From positions 1-7,265 of the forward strand of contig JANYGM010000463.1 in assembly GCA_025362415.1 (NCBI GenBank): a stretch of 7,265 nt of DNA, in the 5' to 3' direction. Made by a program: the position numbers and the translations under genes. The notes beneath the pieces are model-generated. The model saw only the letters and a list, made by a program, of their open reading frames with translations, ran no database searches and was not told the origin of the DNA. Below, in pieces: positions 1 through 6,111 of the stretch (positions within the stretch are counted from its first letter, which is position 1; every line of letters begins with the position of its first letter). Source of the DNA: a bacterium. GTDB taxonomy: Bacteria; Bacteroidota; Bacteroidia; Cytophagales; Thermonemataceae.

Positions 1-28
1 GTCCTAAAAGTAACAAATATCAACTAAA

Positions 29-3000
29 ATGTACCCAAACATACCAAAAATGAAATATTTTTATCTGCTTTTTCTTTGCCTTTTTGCACAAAACCTTAGC
101 GCACAAGTAACAGACGACTTTAATGATGGAGATTTTACCACTAATCCTACTTGGTCTGGGGATAATACTAAGTTTGCAGTTGTTACAAATAAACTAAATT
201 CCCTTACACCAGTTGTGGCTGATGTTTTTCATCTTTCTACTCCTTCTACGCAGGCTACCAACGCACAATGGGAGTTAAGTGTAAATCTTCAATTTAATCC
301 CTCAAGCGTTAATTTTGTAGATATTTTTCTTACCGCAGACAACGCTAATTTAAGATTGGCTACACTAAATGGTTATTTTGTGAGAATTGGAGGTACACCA
401 GACGAAATTTCTCTCTACAAAAAAGTTGCAGGAGTAAATACTATCCTCATCAACGGTCTTGATGGTGTTACAAACGTATCAAATAATATTCTCAAAATAA
501 AAGTAACAAGAAATCTCGCTAATTTGTGGAAATTAGACAGAGATATTACTGGAATTGGTACAAGTTATGTAACAGAAGGCACTGTAACGGACAATACTTT
601 TAGCACTTCTGCCTTCTTTGGAATGGTAATTACACAATCTGCGGCAGCATCTGTCAATAATAAACATTTCTTTGATGATATAATTGTTGGTAATATTATC
701 TTAGATACCACTCCGCCAACTATTATTTCTACGCAAACAACCGCCAACAACCAATTAGACGTGCTTTTTAGTGAAACAGTTGCACAAACTTTTGCAGAAA
801 CTACCGCTAATTATAGCGTAAATAACGCCATAGGAACGCCCACAACCGCCCTACGTGATGCCACTAATCTTTCGCTTGTTCATTTGACTTTTGCAGGCAC
901 TTTTACAAGCGGACAAAGCAATACTATTACCATAAACAATGTCCAAGATGTCAATGGAAATGCTATTTTAGCTAATTCTACCAGTAATTTTACTTTTGTG
1001 CTTATCTCTATTGCCGCACAAGGCGACATAATTATTAGCGAGATAATGGCTGACCCTGACCCTGTTGTGCTTTTGCCTAACGTGGAATATGTAGAGATTT
1101 TCAATAAGAGTATCAAAAATATTGACCTCAAAAATTATACCCTTAACGCTAAAGTCTTGACAACTACGAGCTATATTTTAGCTCCAAATACCTATGTTTT
1201 ACTTGTTCCTTCTCCTTCTGTGCCGTTATTTGTGCCTTTTGTAGCGCAAGCGAGTAGTATTATTGGGATAACGTCTTTTGCTGCGCTTACTAATACAGGT
1301 ACAACTATCACTTTGAGAGATGTTGATAACAATAATGATATAAATATTGTAACTTATTCTGATACTTGGTACAAAGATGCGAGCAAAAAAGATGGCGGTT
1401 ATTCCTTAGAAATTATCAACCCTAATGCGCCTTGCAGCGGTGAAAATAATTGGAAAGCTACTTTAAGCACACAAGGAGGCACGCCTGCTAATCAAAATTC
1501 TGTTTTTAGCAATTTGCCTGACACGACTGCTCCAATATTACAAACTTTGACTGTAAATAATCCAAATCTTATTACAATTACTTATAATGAGTCTATGGAT
1601 ATTGCTACGCTAGTTGTGGGTAATTTTAGCGCAACAAATGGGCTTACTTTTTCTAGTTTAAATGTAGTTTCTAATACAAAAATAGAACTAACTCTTAGCT
1701 CTCCACTCCTACTTGGTACTATTTATGTACTTACTCAAGCTAATATACGTGATTGTTCTAATAATTTGATGACTTTGAATACCCAAAGTTTTGGACTTGG
1801 AAGCACCCCACAAGCCAATCAAGTGATTATTACGGAGATTTTCCCTGACCCAGACCCTACGCAAGGTTTGCCACCACAAGAATTTATAGAAATATATAAC
1901 CGTACTAACAAATTGATTAGTTTAGATAATTGTTTGCTTACTGATGGCACTTCTATTGCTAAAATTTTGGGCGTAAACCTGCTTCCTAATGAATATGCGG
2001 TGATATGTTCTACCACTAATGCACCTCTTTTTACCTCTTATGGCAAAACTATAGGTCTTACTAATTTCCCCTCTCTCTCAAATGATGGCAAGACGCTTAT
2101 TTTTCAAAATAATCTAGGAAAAACAGTCAATACGGTGAGTTATACAAGTGATTGGTACAAAGATAATAACAAAAAAGATGGTGGATTTACTTTGGAGTTG
2201 ATAGATTTAGACAATCCTTGTGGCGAAATTGATAATTGGAGGGCATCTGTTGCAAGTATTGGAGGTACGCCTGCCAAAGTTAATTCTGTAAAAGCTACTA
2301 ATCCTGATATTTTGTTGCCTACTTTGTTGCGTGCAGATGCTATTTCCAGCACAAATGTTAATGTTATCTTCTCTGAAAGAATGGATAGCACTTATTTAGC
2401 TGATGTTCGTAATTATTTGATTGATGGTTTTTCTGTAACACTTGCAGTACCTCAAACACCTGATTTTAAGAGAGTTAAAATTACGCTAAATGCTCCTTTA
2501 TTAGTCAAAACTTCTTACAAATTAACTGTTTTGGGCGTAAATGGCACAAATGGTGCAAGAGATTGCGCAGGAAATCTTATCAATTCTCTTCAAAATACGG
2601 CTTTCTTTGGCGTGCCAGAGCTTGCAGAGGCAGGAAATATCATCTTAAATGAACTGCTTTTTAACCCAAGAACAGGCGGAAATGATTTTGTGGAGCTTTA
2701 TAATAACTCTGATAAATTCATTAACTTAAAAAATTATCAATTAGCTCGTTTTTATAATAATTTAGTAGATTCTAAGCAAATAATTACGACAGAAGATTAT
2801 GTAATTGCGCCTAATACGTACCTTGCTATTACTGACAACGTGCTAAATATTCAAAATAATTATCCACGTTCTGTTTTAAAGCCTTTTTTGCAAATAAAAA
2901 CTATGCCTAGTTATATTGATACAGAAGGAACGGTACTTTTATTTAATCCTTTGGGAGTAGAAATAGAGCGTTTTTTTTATTCTGATAAATATCATTTTGA

Positions 3001-3472
3001 ACTTTTGGATAATAAAGAAGGTGTTTCTTTGGAAAGGGTAGATTTTAATGCACCCACGAATGAAAAAAATACTTGGTTTTCTGCTGCAAATACGGTTGGT
3101 TTTGCTACACCAGGAGAAGAAAACTCTCAAAAGAGATTAAATGGCAATGTTCCTAGTGGAAATATTAGCGTTGAGCCACGAGCTTTTACCCCCAATGGAG
3201 ATGGTTTGAGTGATTTTACAACTATTTCTTTTAATTTAGTAGGAAATGGGAACTTAGGAACAGTCAAAATCTATGATAATGTGGGGCGTTTGGTGCGTGA
3301 ACTTATCAATAATCAGTCTTTGGGTGATAATGGTAGCTTTGTGTGGGACGGTTTGAGTGATAAAAAAGAAAAACTTAGAACAGGATATTATTTGATACTT
3401 TTTGAGGTATTTAATACTAACGGAAACACACAAATTTTTAAGGAAACTGTCGCCGTAACGGATAAATTTTAA
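29..3472 (+). CDS. Large secreted lamin-tail-domain surface protein with Ig-like modules and a CHU_C/FlgD-like C-terminus
   Basis: This is a predicted exported, cell-surface or extracellular modular protein of 1147 residues; no enzymatic motif is seen. Residues 1-25 form a signal peptide ending LSA/Q. An in-frame ATG at 50 (MKYFYLLFLC) gives a more compact signal peptide and is an equally good start. Residues ~27-222 (DDFNDGDF...TWSGD) resemble the beta-rich, concanavalin-like N-terminal region of Bacteroidota lamin-tail proteins. Ig-like (SbsA/Big_5 type) domains start near 226, 498 and 758 (DTTPP, DTTAP, PDILLP). Lamin-tail domains start near 332, 597 and 869 (GDIIISEIMADPDP, NQVIITEIFPDPDP, GNIILNELLFNP). 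The first two end in a WYKD..KKDGG..LE signature. Residues ~1048-1147 carry FTPNGDG (1053-1059), WDG (1106-1108) and TGYY (1118-1121), like FlgD-Ig/CHU_C domains. Export through type IX secretion is inferred; the canonical type A signature is not seen. The gene stands alone, followed by a hairpin terminator. Its promoter lies outside the window. Confidence 0.9.
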   Translation: MYPNIPKMKYFYLLFLCLFAQNLSAQVTDDFNDGDFTTNPTWSGDNTKFAVVTNKLNSLTPVVADVFHLSTPSTQATNAQWELSVNLQFNPSSVNFVDIFLTADNANLRLATLNGYFVRIGGTPDEISLYKKVAGVNTILINGLDGVTNVSNNILKIKVTRNLANLWKLDRDITGIGTSYVTEGTVTDNTFSTSAFFGMVITQSAAASVNNKHFFDDIIVGNIILDTTPPTIISTQTTANNQLDVLFSETVAQTFAETTANYSVNNAIGTPTTALRDATNLSLVHLTFAGTFTSGQSNTITINNVQDVNGNAILANSTSNFTFVLISIAAQGDIIISEIMADPDPVVLLPNVEYVEIFNKSIKNIDLKNYTLNAKVLTTTSYILAPNTYVLLVPSPSVPLFVPFVAQASSIIGITSFAALTNTGTTITLRDVDNNNDINIVTYSDTWYKDASKKDGGYSLEIINPNAPCSGENNWKATLSTQGGTPANQNSVFSNLPDTTAPILQTLTVNNPNLITITYNESMDIATLVVGNFSATNGLTFSSLNVVSNTKIELTLSSPLLLGTIYVLTQANIRDCSNNLMTLNTQSFGLGSTPQANQVIITEIFPDPDPTQGLPPQEFIEIYNRTNKLISLDNCLLTDGTSIAKILGVNLLPNEYAVICSTTNAPLFTSYGKTIGLTNFPSLSNDGKTLIFQNNLGKTVNTVSYTSDWYKDNNKKDGGFTLELIDLDNPCGEIDNWRASVASIGGTPAKVNSVKATNPDILLPTLLRADAISSTNVNVIFSERMDSTYLADVRNYLIDGFSVTLAVPQTPDFKRVKITLNAPLLVKTSYKLTVLGVNGTNGARDCAGNLINSLQNTAFFGVPELAEAGNIILNELLFNPRTGGNDFVELYNNSDKFINLKNYQLARFYNNLVDSKQIITTEDYVIAPNTYLAITDNVLNIQNNYPRSVLKPFLQIKTMPSYIDTEGTVLLFNPLGVEIERFFYSDKYHFELLDNKEGVSLERVDFNAPTNEKNTWFSAANTVGFATPGEENSQKRLNGNVPSGNISVEPRAFTPNGDGLSDFTTISFNLVGNGNLGTVKIYDNVGRLVRELINNQSLGDNGSFVWDGLSDKKEKLRTGYYLILFEVFNTNGNTQIFKETVAVTDKF

Positions 3473-3479
3473 GGAATAA

Positions 3480-3525
3480 GTAGCCCCCTAACCCAAAAAA
3501 GTAGCCCCCTAACCCCCAAAGGGGG
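3480..3525. repeat. Duplicated C-rich intergenic motif with a CCCCC-AAA-GGGGG hairpin
   Basis: The 15-mer GTAGCCCCCTAACCC occurs at 3480-3494 and again at 3501-3515, exactly 21 bp apart, with an A-run between them. The second copy continues into CCCCC (3513-3517), AAA and GGGGG (3521-3525), a short GC hairpin. The composition contrasts sharply with the AT-rich surroundings. From memory, similar C-rich motifs are scattered between genes in many Bacteroidota genomes; this is not verified here. Confidence 0.65.
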
Positions 3526-3533
3526 AACAATGC

Positions 3534-3566
3534 AAAAAAGTCTTACATAATTTGTAAGACTTTTTT
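3534..3566. terminator. Strong hairpin terminator after the lamin-tail gene
   Basis: There is a perfect 14-bp inverted repeat: AAAAAAGTCTTACA at 3534-3547 pairs with TGTAAGACTTTTTT at 3553-3566 around a 5-nt loop. The T-run on the + strand follows the stem, and the matching A-run makes it symmetric, so it could work in both directions. It lies about 60 bp after the stop codon at 3472 and is the likely end of that transcript. Confidence 0.85.
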
Positions 3567-3585
3567 GTTTTTATATAATATTTTT

Positions 3586-3669
3586 ATACAAAAAGATAAG
3601 ATTTTTTATATAAAAGATAGGATTTCCTATATAAAAGATAAGATTTCCTATATAAAAGATAAGATTTCA
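3586..3669. repeat. Four tandem 21-bp direct repeats
   Basis: Units lie at 3586-3606 (degenerate), 3607-3627, 3628-3648 and 3649-3669. The shared core is AAAAGATAAGATTT, preceded by TATAT and followed by CC in the better copies. Unit 2 has a single A-to-G change in the core, and unit 4 ends CA. The 21-bp period is about two helical turns, so each unit presents the same face of the DNA. The array lies 110-190 bp upstream of the DUF1573 promoter. No coding potential is seen. Confidence 0.85.
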
Positions 3670-3690
3670 AAGACAGTAAAAATACATTCC

Positions 3691-3704
3691 GTCCCAAGCG
3701 GGAC
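3691..3704. repeat. Short GC hairpin (GTCCC-AAGC-GGGAC) in AT-rich DNA
   Basis: A 5-bp stem (3691-3695 with 3700-3704) has a 4-nt loop, set in an AT-rich context that continues ACAGCACATTTATAGAAAA. From memory, hairpins of the type GTCCC-n-GGGAC followed by a TAGAAAA-like tail recur between genes in Bacteroidota. The family assignment is tentative. Confidence 0.45.
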
Positions 3705-3778
3705 AGCACATTTATAGAAAATAAAAATGCAAATCCTTTTTCTTAGACAAAAATACCAAAAAATCTTAAATAAAAGCG

Positions 3779-3786
3779 TATCTTTG
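3779..3786 (+). promoter_or_regulatory. Putative Bacteroidota -7 promoter element of the DUF1573 gene
   Basis: TATCTTTG matches the Bacteroidota -7 consensus TAnnTTTG and lies 42 bp before the ATG at 3829. No TTTG is found at the expected -33 position, so the call rests on the -7 element and its placement. Confidence 0.5.
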
Positions 3787-3828
3787 TCTTAAATTCTAGT
3801 CAAAATCATCTTAAAAAATACTGAATTT

Positions 3829-4278
3829 ATGAAAAGATACAAATTAAAACTATCTATATTATTGGTGCTATCACTTGTATTATCTTTAAATATCTTTGCA
3901 CAAGATACTACTAAAACAAACAAAGAAGTCATCAAAGAAATTATTAAAGATACTATTCCCAATGCACCCAAAATACAGTTTTTAACTACAAAAGAACATT
4001 TTTTTGGTGAAAAAAAGAAAGGAGAAACCTTAGATTATACCTTTGAAATCAAAAATGTAGGGAAAAAACCGCTACAAATTTACCGCATACAAACCAGTTG
4101 CCATTGTAGCACTACAGAATGGACAAAAACCCCCATAGAATACGGTCAAACCGCTAAAATCACTATTCATTATAATACAAAAGATGAAAAAGAAGGAAAT
4201 GTAAGAAAAACATTTCTTTTGATGACCAACGCAAGCAATAGAGAAGAAGTTTTTTATTTTAAAGGAACAATAAAGTAG
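3829..4278 (+). CDS. Secreted DUF1573 domain protein
   Basis: This is a 149-residue exported protein of unknown function. Residues 1-25 form a signal peptide (a basic MKRYKLK start, a Leu-rich core and a likely cleavage near FAQ/D), followed by a charged Lys/Thr-rich linker to about residue 46. Residues ~48-149 form a DUF1573 domain, an Ig-like beta fold widespread in Bacteroidota. Visible hallmarks are HFFGEKKKGE, the YTFEIKNVGKKPLQI strand, the TSCHC motif with Cys91 and Cys93 (the family usually has SCGC), the EYGQTAKI turn and a final strand ending FKGTIK. The two cysteines could form a disulfide or bind a ligand in the periplasm; this is inference. The length is typical of single-domain members. 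The ATG lies 42 bp after a TATCTTTG promoter element, and the stop codon overlaps the first unit of a heptad repeat block. It appears to be monocistronic. Confidence 0.88.
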   Translation: MKRYKLKLSILLVLSLVLSLNIFAQDTTKTNKEVIKEIIKDTIPNAPKIQFLTTKEHFFGEKKKGETLDYTFEIKNVGKKPLQIYRIQTSCHCSTTEWTKTPIEYGQTAKITIHYNTKDEKEGNVRKTFLLMTNASNREEVFYFKGTIK

Positions 4279-4317
4279 GTATGAAGTGGGAAGTTTGAGG
4301 TACGAGGTACGAAATAT
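4276..4317 (+). repeat. Degenerate heptad repeat block, left arm
   Basis: Six consecutive 7-bp units can be read: TAGGTAT, GAAGTGG, GAAGTTT, GAGGTAC, GAGGTAC, GAAATAT. The first unit contains the TAG stop codon of the DUF1573 gene. The consensus is close to GAGGTAC. A block of related units lies in the opposite orientation at 4398-4432. Confidence 0.7.
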
Positions 4318-4366
4318 TTTTTAGAATAAATCTGTGTTTTGATATTATTAAAGAAATATAATTTAT

Positions 4367-4397
4367 ATATAATAATTTGATTATCAATGTATTATAT
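4367..4397. repeat. 31-bp near-palindrome centred on TTGATTATCAA
   Basis: The perfect 11-bp palindrome TTGAT-T-ATCAA at 4377-4387 is extended after two mismatches by eight further base pairs on each side, giving 13 of 15 possible pairs. It lies in the AT-rich core between the two heptad blocks. The same 11-mer occurs twice more in the window, at 6438-6448 and 6574-6584. Confidence 0.65.
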
Positions 4398-4432
4398 CAA
4401 CTCACAACTTACAACTCATAACTCCCAACTTA
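4398..4432 (-). repeat. Degenerate heptad repeat block, right arm (inverted)
   Basis: Five consecutive 7-bp units can be read on the + strand: CAACTCA, CAACTTA, CAACTCA, TAACTCC, CAACTTA. On the - strand these become GAGTT-type units related to those at 4276-4317, so the two blocks form imperfect inverted arms about 80 bp apart. The block ends 6 bp before the -33 element of the next gene's promoter. Confidence 0.7.
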
Positions 4433-4438
4433 TTATCA

Positions 4439-4469
4439 TTTGTTTAATTAAAGTTTTTTTGTACTTTTG
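4439..4469 (+). promoter_or_regulatory. Bacteroidota-type promoter of the AMP nucleosidase gene
   Basis: A -33 element TTTG (4439-4442) and a -7 element TACTTTTG (4462-4469, matching TAnnTTTG) are separated by 19 bp, the usual spacing for the primary sigma factor of Bacteroidota. Transcription should start near 4475, leaving a leader of about 30 nt before the ATG at 4507. This is the best promoter match in the window. Confidence 0.8.
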
Positions 4470-4506
4470 CAAAAAATTAACTTATTAAAATCCTTTATAA
4501 AACTTT

Positions 4507-5286
4507 ATGAAAACAAAAGATGAAATAGTACAAAACTGGCTTCCTCGCTATACAGGAATGCCTTTGGACAGCTTTGGAGACTATATTTTGCTTACTAATT
4601 TCCAAAATTATGTAGATATGTTTGCAGAAAAATTTGCTGTTCCTGTCAATGGAAATGATAAACCAATGCGTTCTGCGACTTCAAAAGAAAATAATATTAC
4701 TATTATTAATTTTGGTATGGGAAGTGCTATGGCAGCTACTGTAATGGACTTATTGTCTGCTATTGCACCAAAAGCCGTACTCTTTTTAGGCAAATGTGGT
4801 GGGCTAAAAAACAATATGAAATTAGGAGATTTGATTTTGCCACTTGCTGCTATCAGAGGCGAGGGAACAAGCAATGATTATCTGCGTCCAGAAGTACCTG
4901 CGCTGCCTTCTTTCCGTTTGCAACGCTCTGTTTCTTCTATGATTAAAAAACACGAATTAGACTATCGTACAGGCACTATTTATACTACAAATAGACGTGT
5001 TTGGGAACACGACGAAGCCTTCAAAAATTATCTTATAGAAATCCGTGCTATGGGTATTGATATGGAAACTGCCACTATTTTTACAGTAGGATTTGCTAAT
5101 GATATTCCTCGTGGTGCGTTACTCTTGGTTTCTGATAACCCTATGACACCAGAAGGCGTAAAAACTTCTGAAAGTGATAAAACTGTTACTACTTCTTATG
5201 TGGACAAACACCTTCAAATTGGGATAGACTCTTTGATAGAACTTGCCAATTCTGGGGAATCTGTGAAGCATTTGCGTTGGGATTAG
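4507..5286 (+). CDS. amn: AMP nucleosidase, short Bacteroidota form (PNP/UDP phosphorylase fold)
   Basis: This is a predicted cytoplasmic enzyme that hydrolyses the N-glycosidic bond of AMP to adenine and ribose 5-phosphate (EC 3.2.2.4), in purine salvage and adenylate balance. All 259 residues form one nucleoside-phosphorylase domain. Visible motifs are NFGMGSAMAATV (68-79, Gly-rich phosphate-site loop), LGKCGGL (94-100), AIRGEGTSNDYL, TNRRVWEHDE, IDMETATIF (184-192) with the purine-nucleoside-binding Met-Glu pair M186/E187, and a conserved LLLVSDNPMTPEG stretch. Escherichia coli Amn is nearly twice as long, with an extra N-terminal regulatory domain. The short form is usual in Bacteroidota (AMN-like subfamily), so this is not a truncation. 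A close match to the promoter consensus lies at 4439-4469. The gene is monocistronic and converges on the cysteine-cluster gene. Activity on another purine nucleoside or nucleotide cannot be excluded from sequence alone. Confidence 0.88.
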   Translation: MKTKDEIVQNWLPRYTGMPLDSFGDYILLTNFQNYVDMFAEKFAVPVNGNDKPMRSATSKENNITIINFGMGSAMAATVMDLLSAIAPKAVLFLGKCGGLKNNMKLGDLILPLAAIRGEGTSNDYLRPEVPALPSFRLQRSVSSMIKKHELDYRTGTIYTTNRRVWEHDEAFKNYLIEIRAMGIDMETATIFTVGFANDIPRGALLLVSDNPMTPEGVKTSESDKTVTTSYVDKHLQIGIDSLIELANSGESVKHLRWD

Positions 5287-5305
5287 TGCATTCAGTAAAG
5301 TAAAC

Positions 5306-5338
5306 AACTTTTGGAAAGTTTAAAACTTTCCAAAAGTT
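5306..5338. terminator. Bidirectional hairpin between convergent genes
   Basis: A perfect inverted repeat runs AACTTTTGGAAAGT (5306-5319), a TTAA-type loop, then ACTTTCCAAAAGTT (5325-5338), a 14-bp stem. It lies 20 bp after the AMP nucleosidase stop and 13 bp beyond the end of the oppositely oriented gene at 5352, so it can serve both transcripts. There is no long T-run after the stem on either strand. Confidence 0.75.
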
Positions 5339-5351
5339 AAATAAACTAAAC

Positions 5352-5969
5352 CTACTCTTGATTAGCGTAATAAAAATAAGTATCTACAAGCTCCAAAGCA
5401 CGTTTTATGGCTTCATTGATGGGTAAGCGTCCTTCTCCCAAATTGAGGTCAATGGCATACATTTTATAATAAAAATCTCTAATTAGTGGGATAAAAGCAC
5501 CATTTTTGATGCTTTCAACAGCTTTTTCGTAATCTTCTGTATAATTTTCTTTGATTATACGACAAGTAGCAAGTAATTTTTGTCCGTTTTTGTCTGTGGT
5601 TGCAGAAAAACCAAATAAACGACAAATCAGCCCTCTATGCTCATAAATGGTGCAATAACCAGTTTTCCCATTAGGCAAAAAAGGTGCAAAAAGCACACAA
5701 ATTCCATCATTTATTACTTCATTATTGGTATTATCAAGGACGTTTTTATTCTTGATTTTGTCTAAAAATACTTCAACTAAATTTTCTTTATGCAAATAAA
5801 AAGCCAATGGCAAAAACTCTAAAATAGTAGCTTCTATGGTGGGTTTTTTGCAACATTCGCCACAACCACTTTTGCAACCAAGTTTAGTATTTTCTTGAAA
5901 AAGTGCAATTTCTGTATCTAAAATATCAAATACAGCTTTTACAGCTTGTATTTTTTCTCCTAATTCCAT
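5352..5969 (-). CDS. YkgJ/CxxCxxCC family putative metal-cluster protein
   Basis: This is a 205-residue cytoplasmic protein of the YkgJ family (zinc- or iron-sulfur-binding, function not established). After an N-terminal helix, the hallmark cysteine cluster is C32-x3-C36-x2-C39-C40 (CKSGCGECC). Four further cysteines follow at 91, 106, 116 and 136. C106 and C116 lie in CTIYEHRGLICRLFG, the family's CxxYExRPxxCRxF motif, with Gly in place of the usual Pro. Eight cysteines at these spacings support binding of one or two metal centres. No signal peptide or membrane segment is seen. The C-terminal third (IPLIRDFYYKMYAIDLN onward) is helical. The length fits the longer members of the family. The gene converges on AMP nucleosidase across a shared hairpin and diverges from the small gene at 6112. 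No clear TAnnTTTG promoter is found upstream. Confidence 0.85.
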   Translation of the reverse strand: MELGEKIQAVKAVFDILDTEIALFQENTKLGCKSGCGECCKKPTIEATILEFLPLAFYLHKENLVEVFLDKIKNKNVLDNTNNEVINDGICVLFAPFLPNGKTGYCTIYEHRGLICRLFGFSATTDKNGQKLLATCRIIKENYTEDYEKAVESIKNGAFIPLIRDFYYKMYAIDLNLGEGRLPINEAIKRALELVDTYFYYANQE

Positions 5970-6010
5970 TGTAAATAATTCTGAATTTAAAGTTTAATCT
6001 AAAATAACTC

Positions 6011-6049
6011 CTAAAATTAGCTAATTATTTGGTTTTTTGCTAATTTTAG
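6011..6049. promoter_or_regulatory. Inverted repeat in the divergent intergenic region
   Basis: CTAAAATTAGC at 6011-6021 and its exact reverse complement GCTAATTTTAG at 6039-6049 are separated by 17 nt. The left arm overlaps a 12-bp palindrome AATTAGCTAATT (6015-6026). The repeat lies between the divergent starts at 5969 and 6112, 42 and 63 bp away. It could be an operator or an mRNA hairpin; no binding protein can be named. Confidence 0.45.
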
Positions 6050-6111
6050 CCATAAAATCAATAAATTGACAACAAATTAACAACAATAAAACCTAGAAAA
6101 AATTTAATATA

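Noticed and set aside
565..2391. Several minus-strand open frames of 60-83 codons inside the lamin-tail gene
   Set aside because: They lie antisense to a strongly supported coding frame, show low-complexity composition and no domain or start context, and are shadows of the real gene.
3586..3669. Tandem repeats considered as a CRISPR array
   Set aside because: The 21-bp units abut directly with no unique spacers, and no cas gene is present.
4377..4387. TTGATTATCAA considered as an FNR/CRP-type box
   Set aside because: The half-sites resemble TTGAT/ATCAA, but the gap is 1 bp instead of 4, and the copies sit in repeat elements instead of at promoter positions.
4608..4874. Minus-strand open frame of 88 codons inside AMP nucleosidase
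   Set aside because: The opposite frame encodes well-conserved nucleoside phosphorylase motifs; the antisense product is Pro/Ser/Ile-rich with no recognisable features.
6066..6071. TTGACA considered as a sigma-70 -35 box for the small gene
   Set aside because: No TATAAT-like box lies 16-18 bp downstream, and Bacteroidota promoters use a different consensus.
6073..6080. CAAATTAA considered as a minus-strand -7 element for the cysteine-cluster gene
   Set aside because: Read on the minus strand it is TTAATTTG, one mismatch from TAnnTTTG, with no TTTG at the expected upstream distance.
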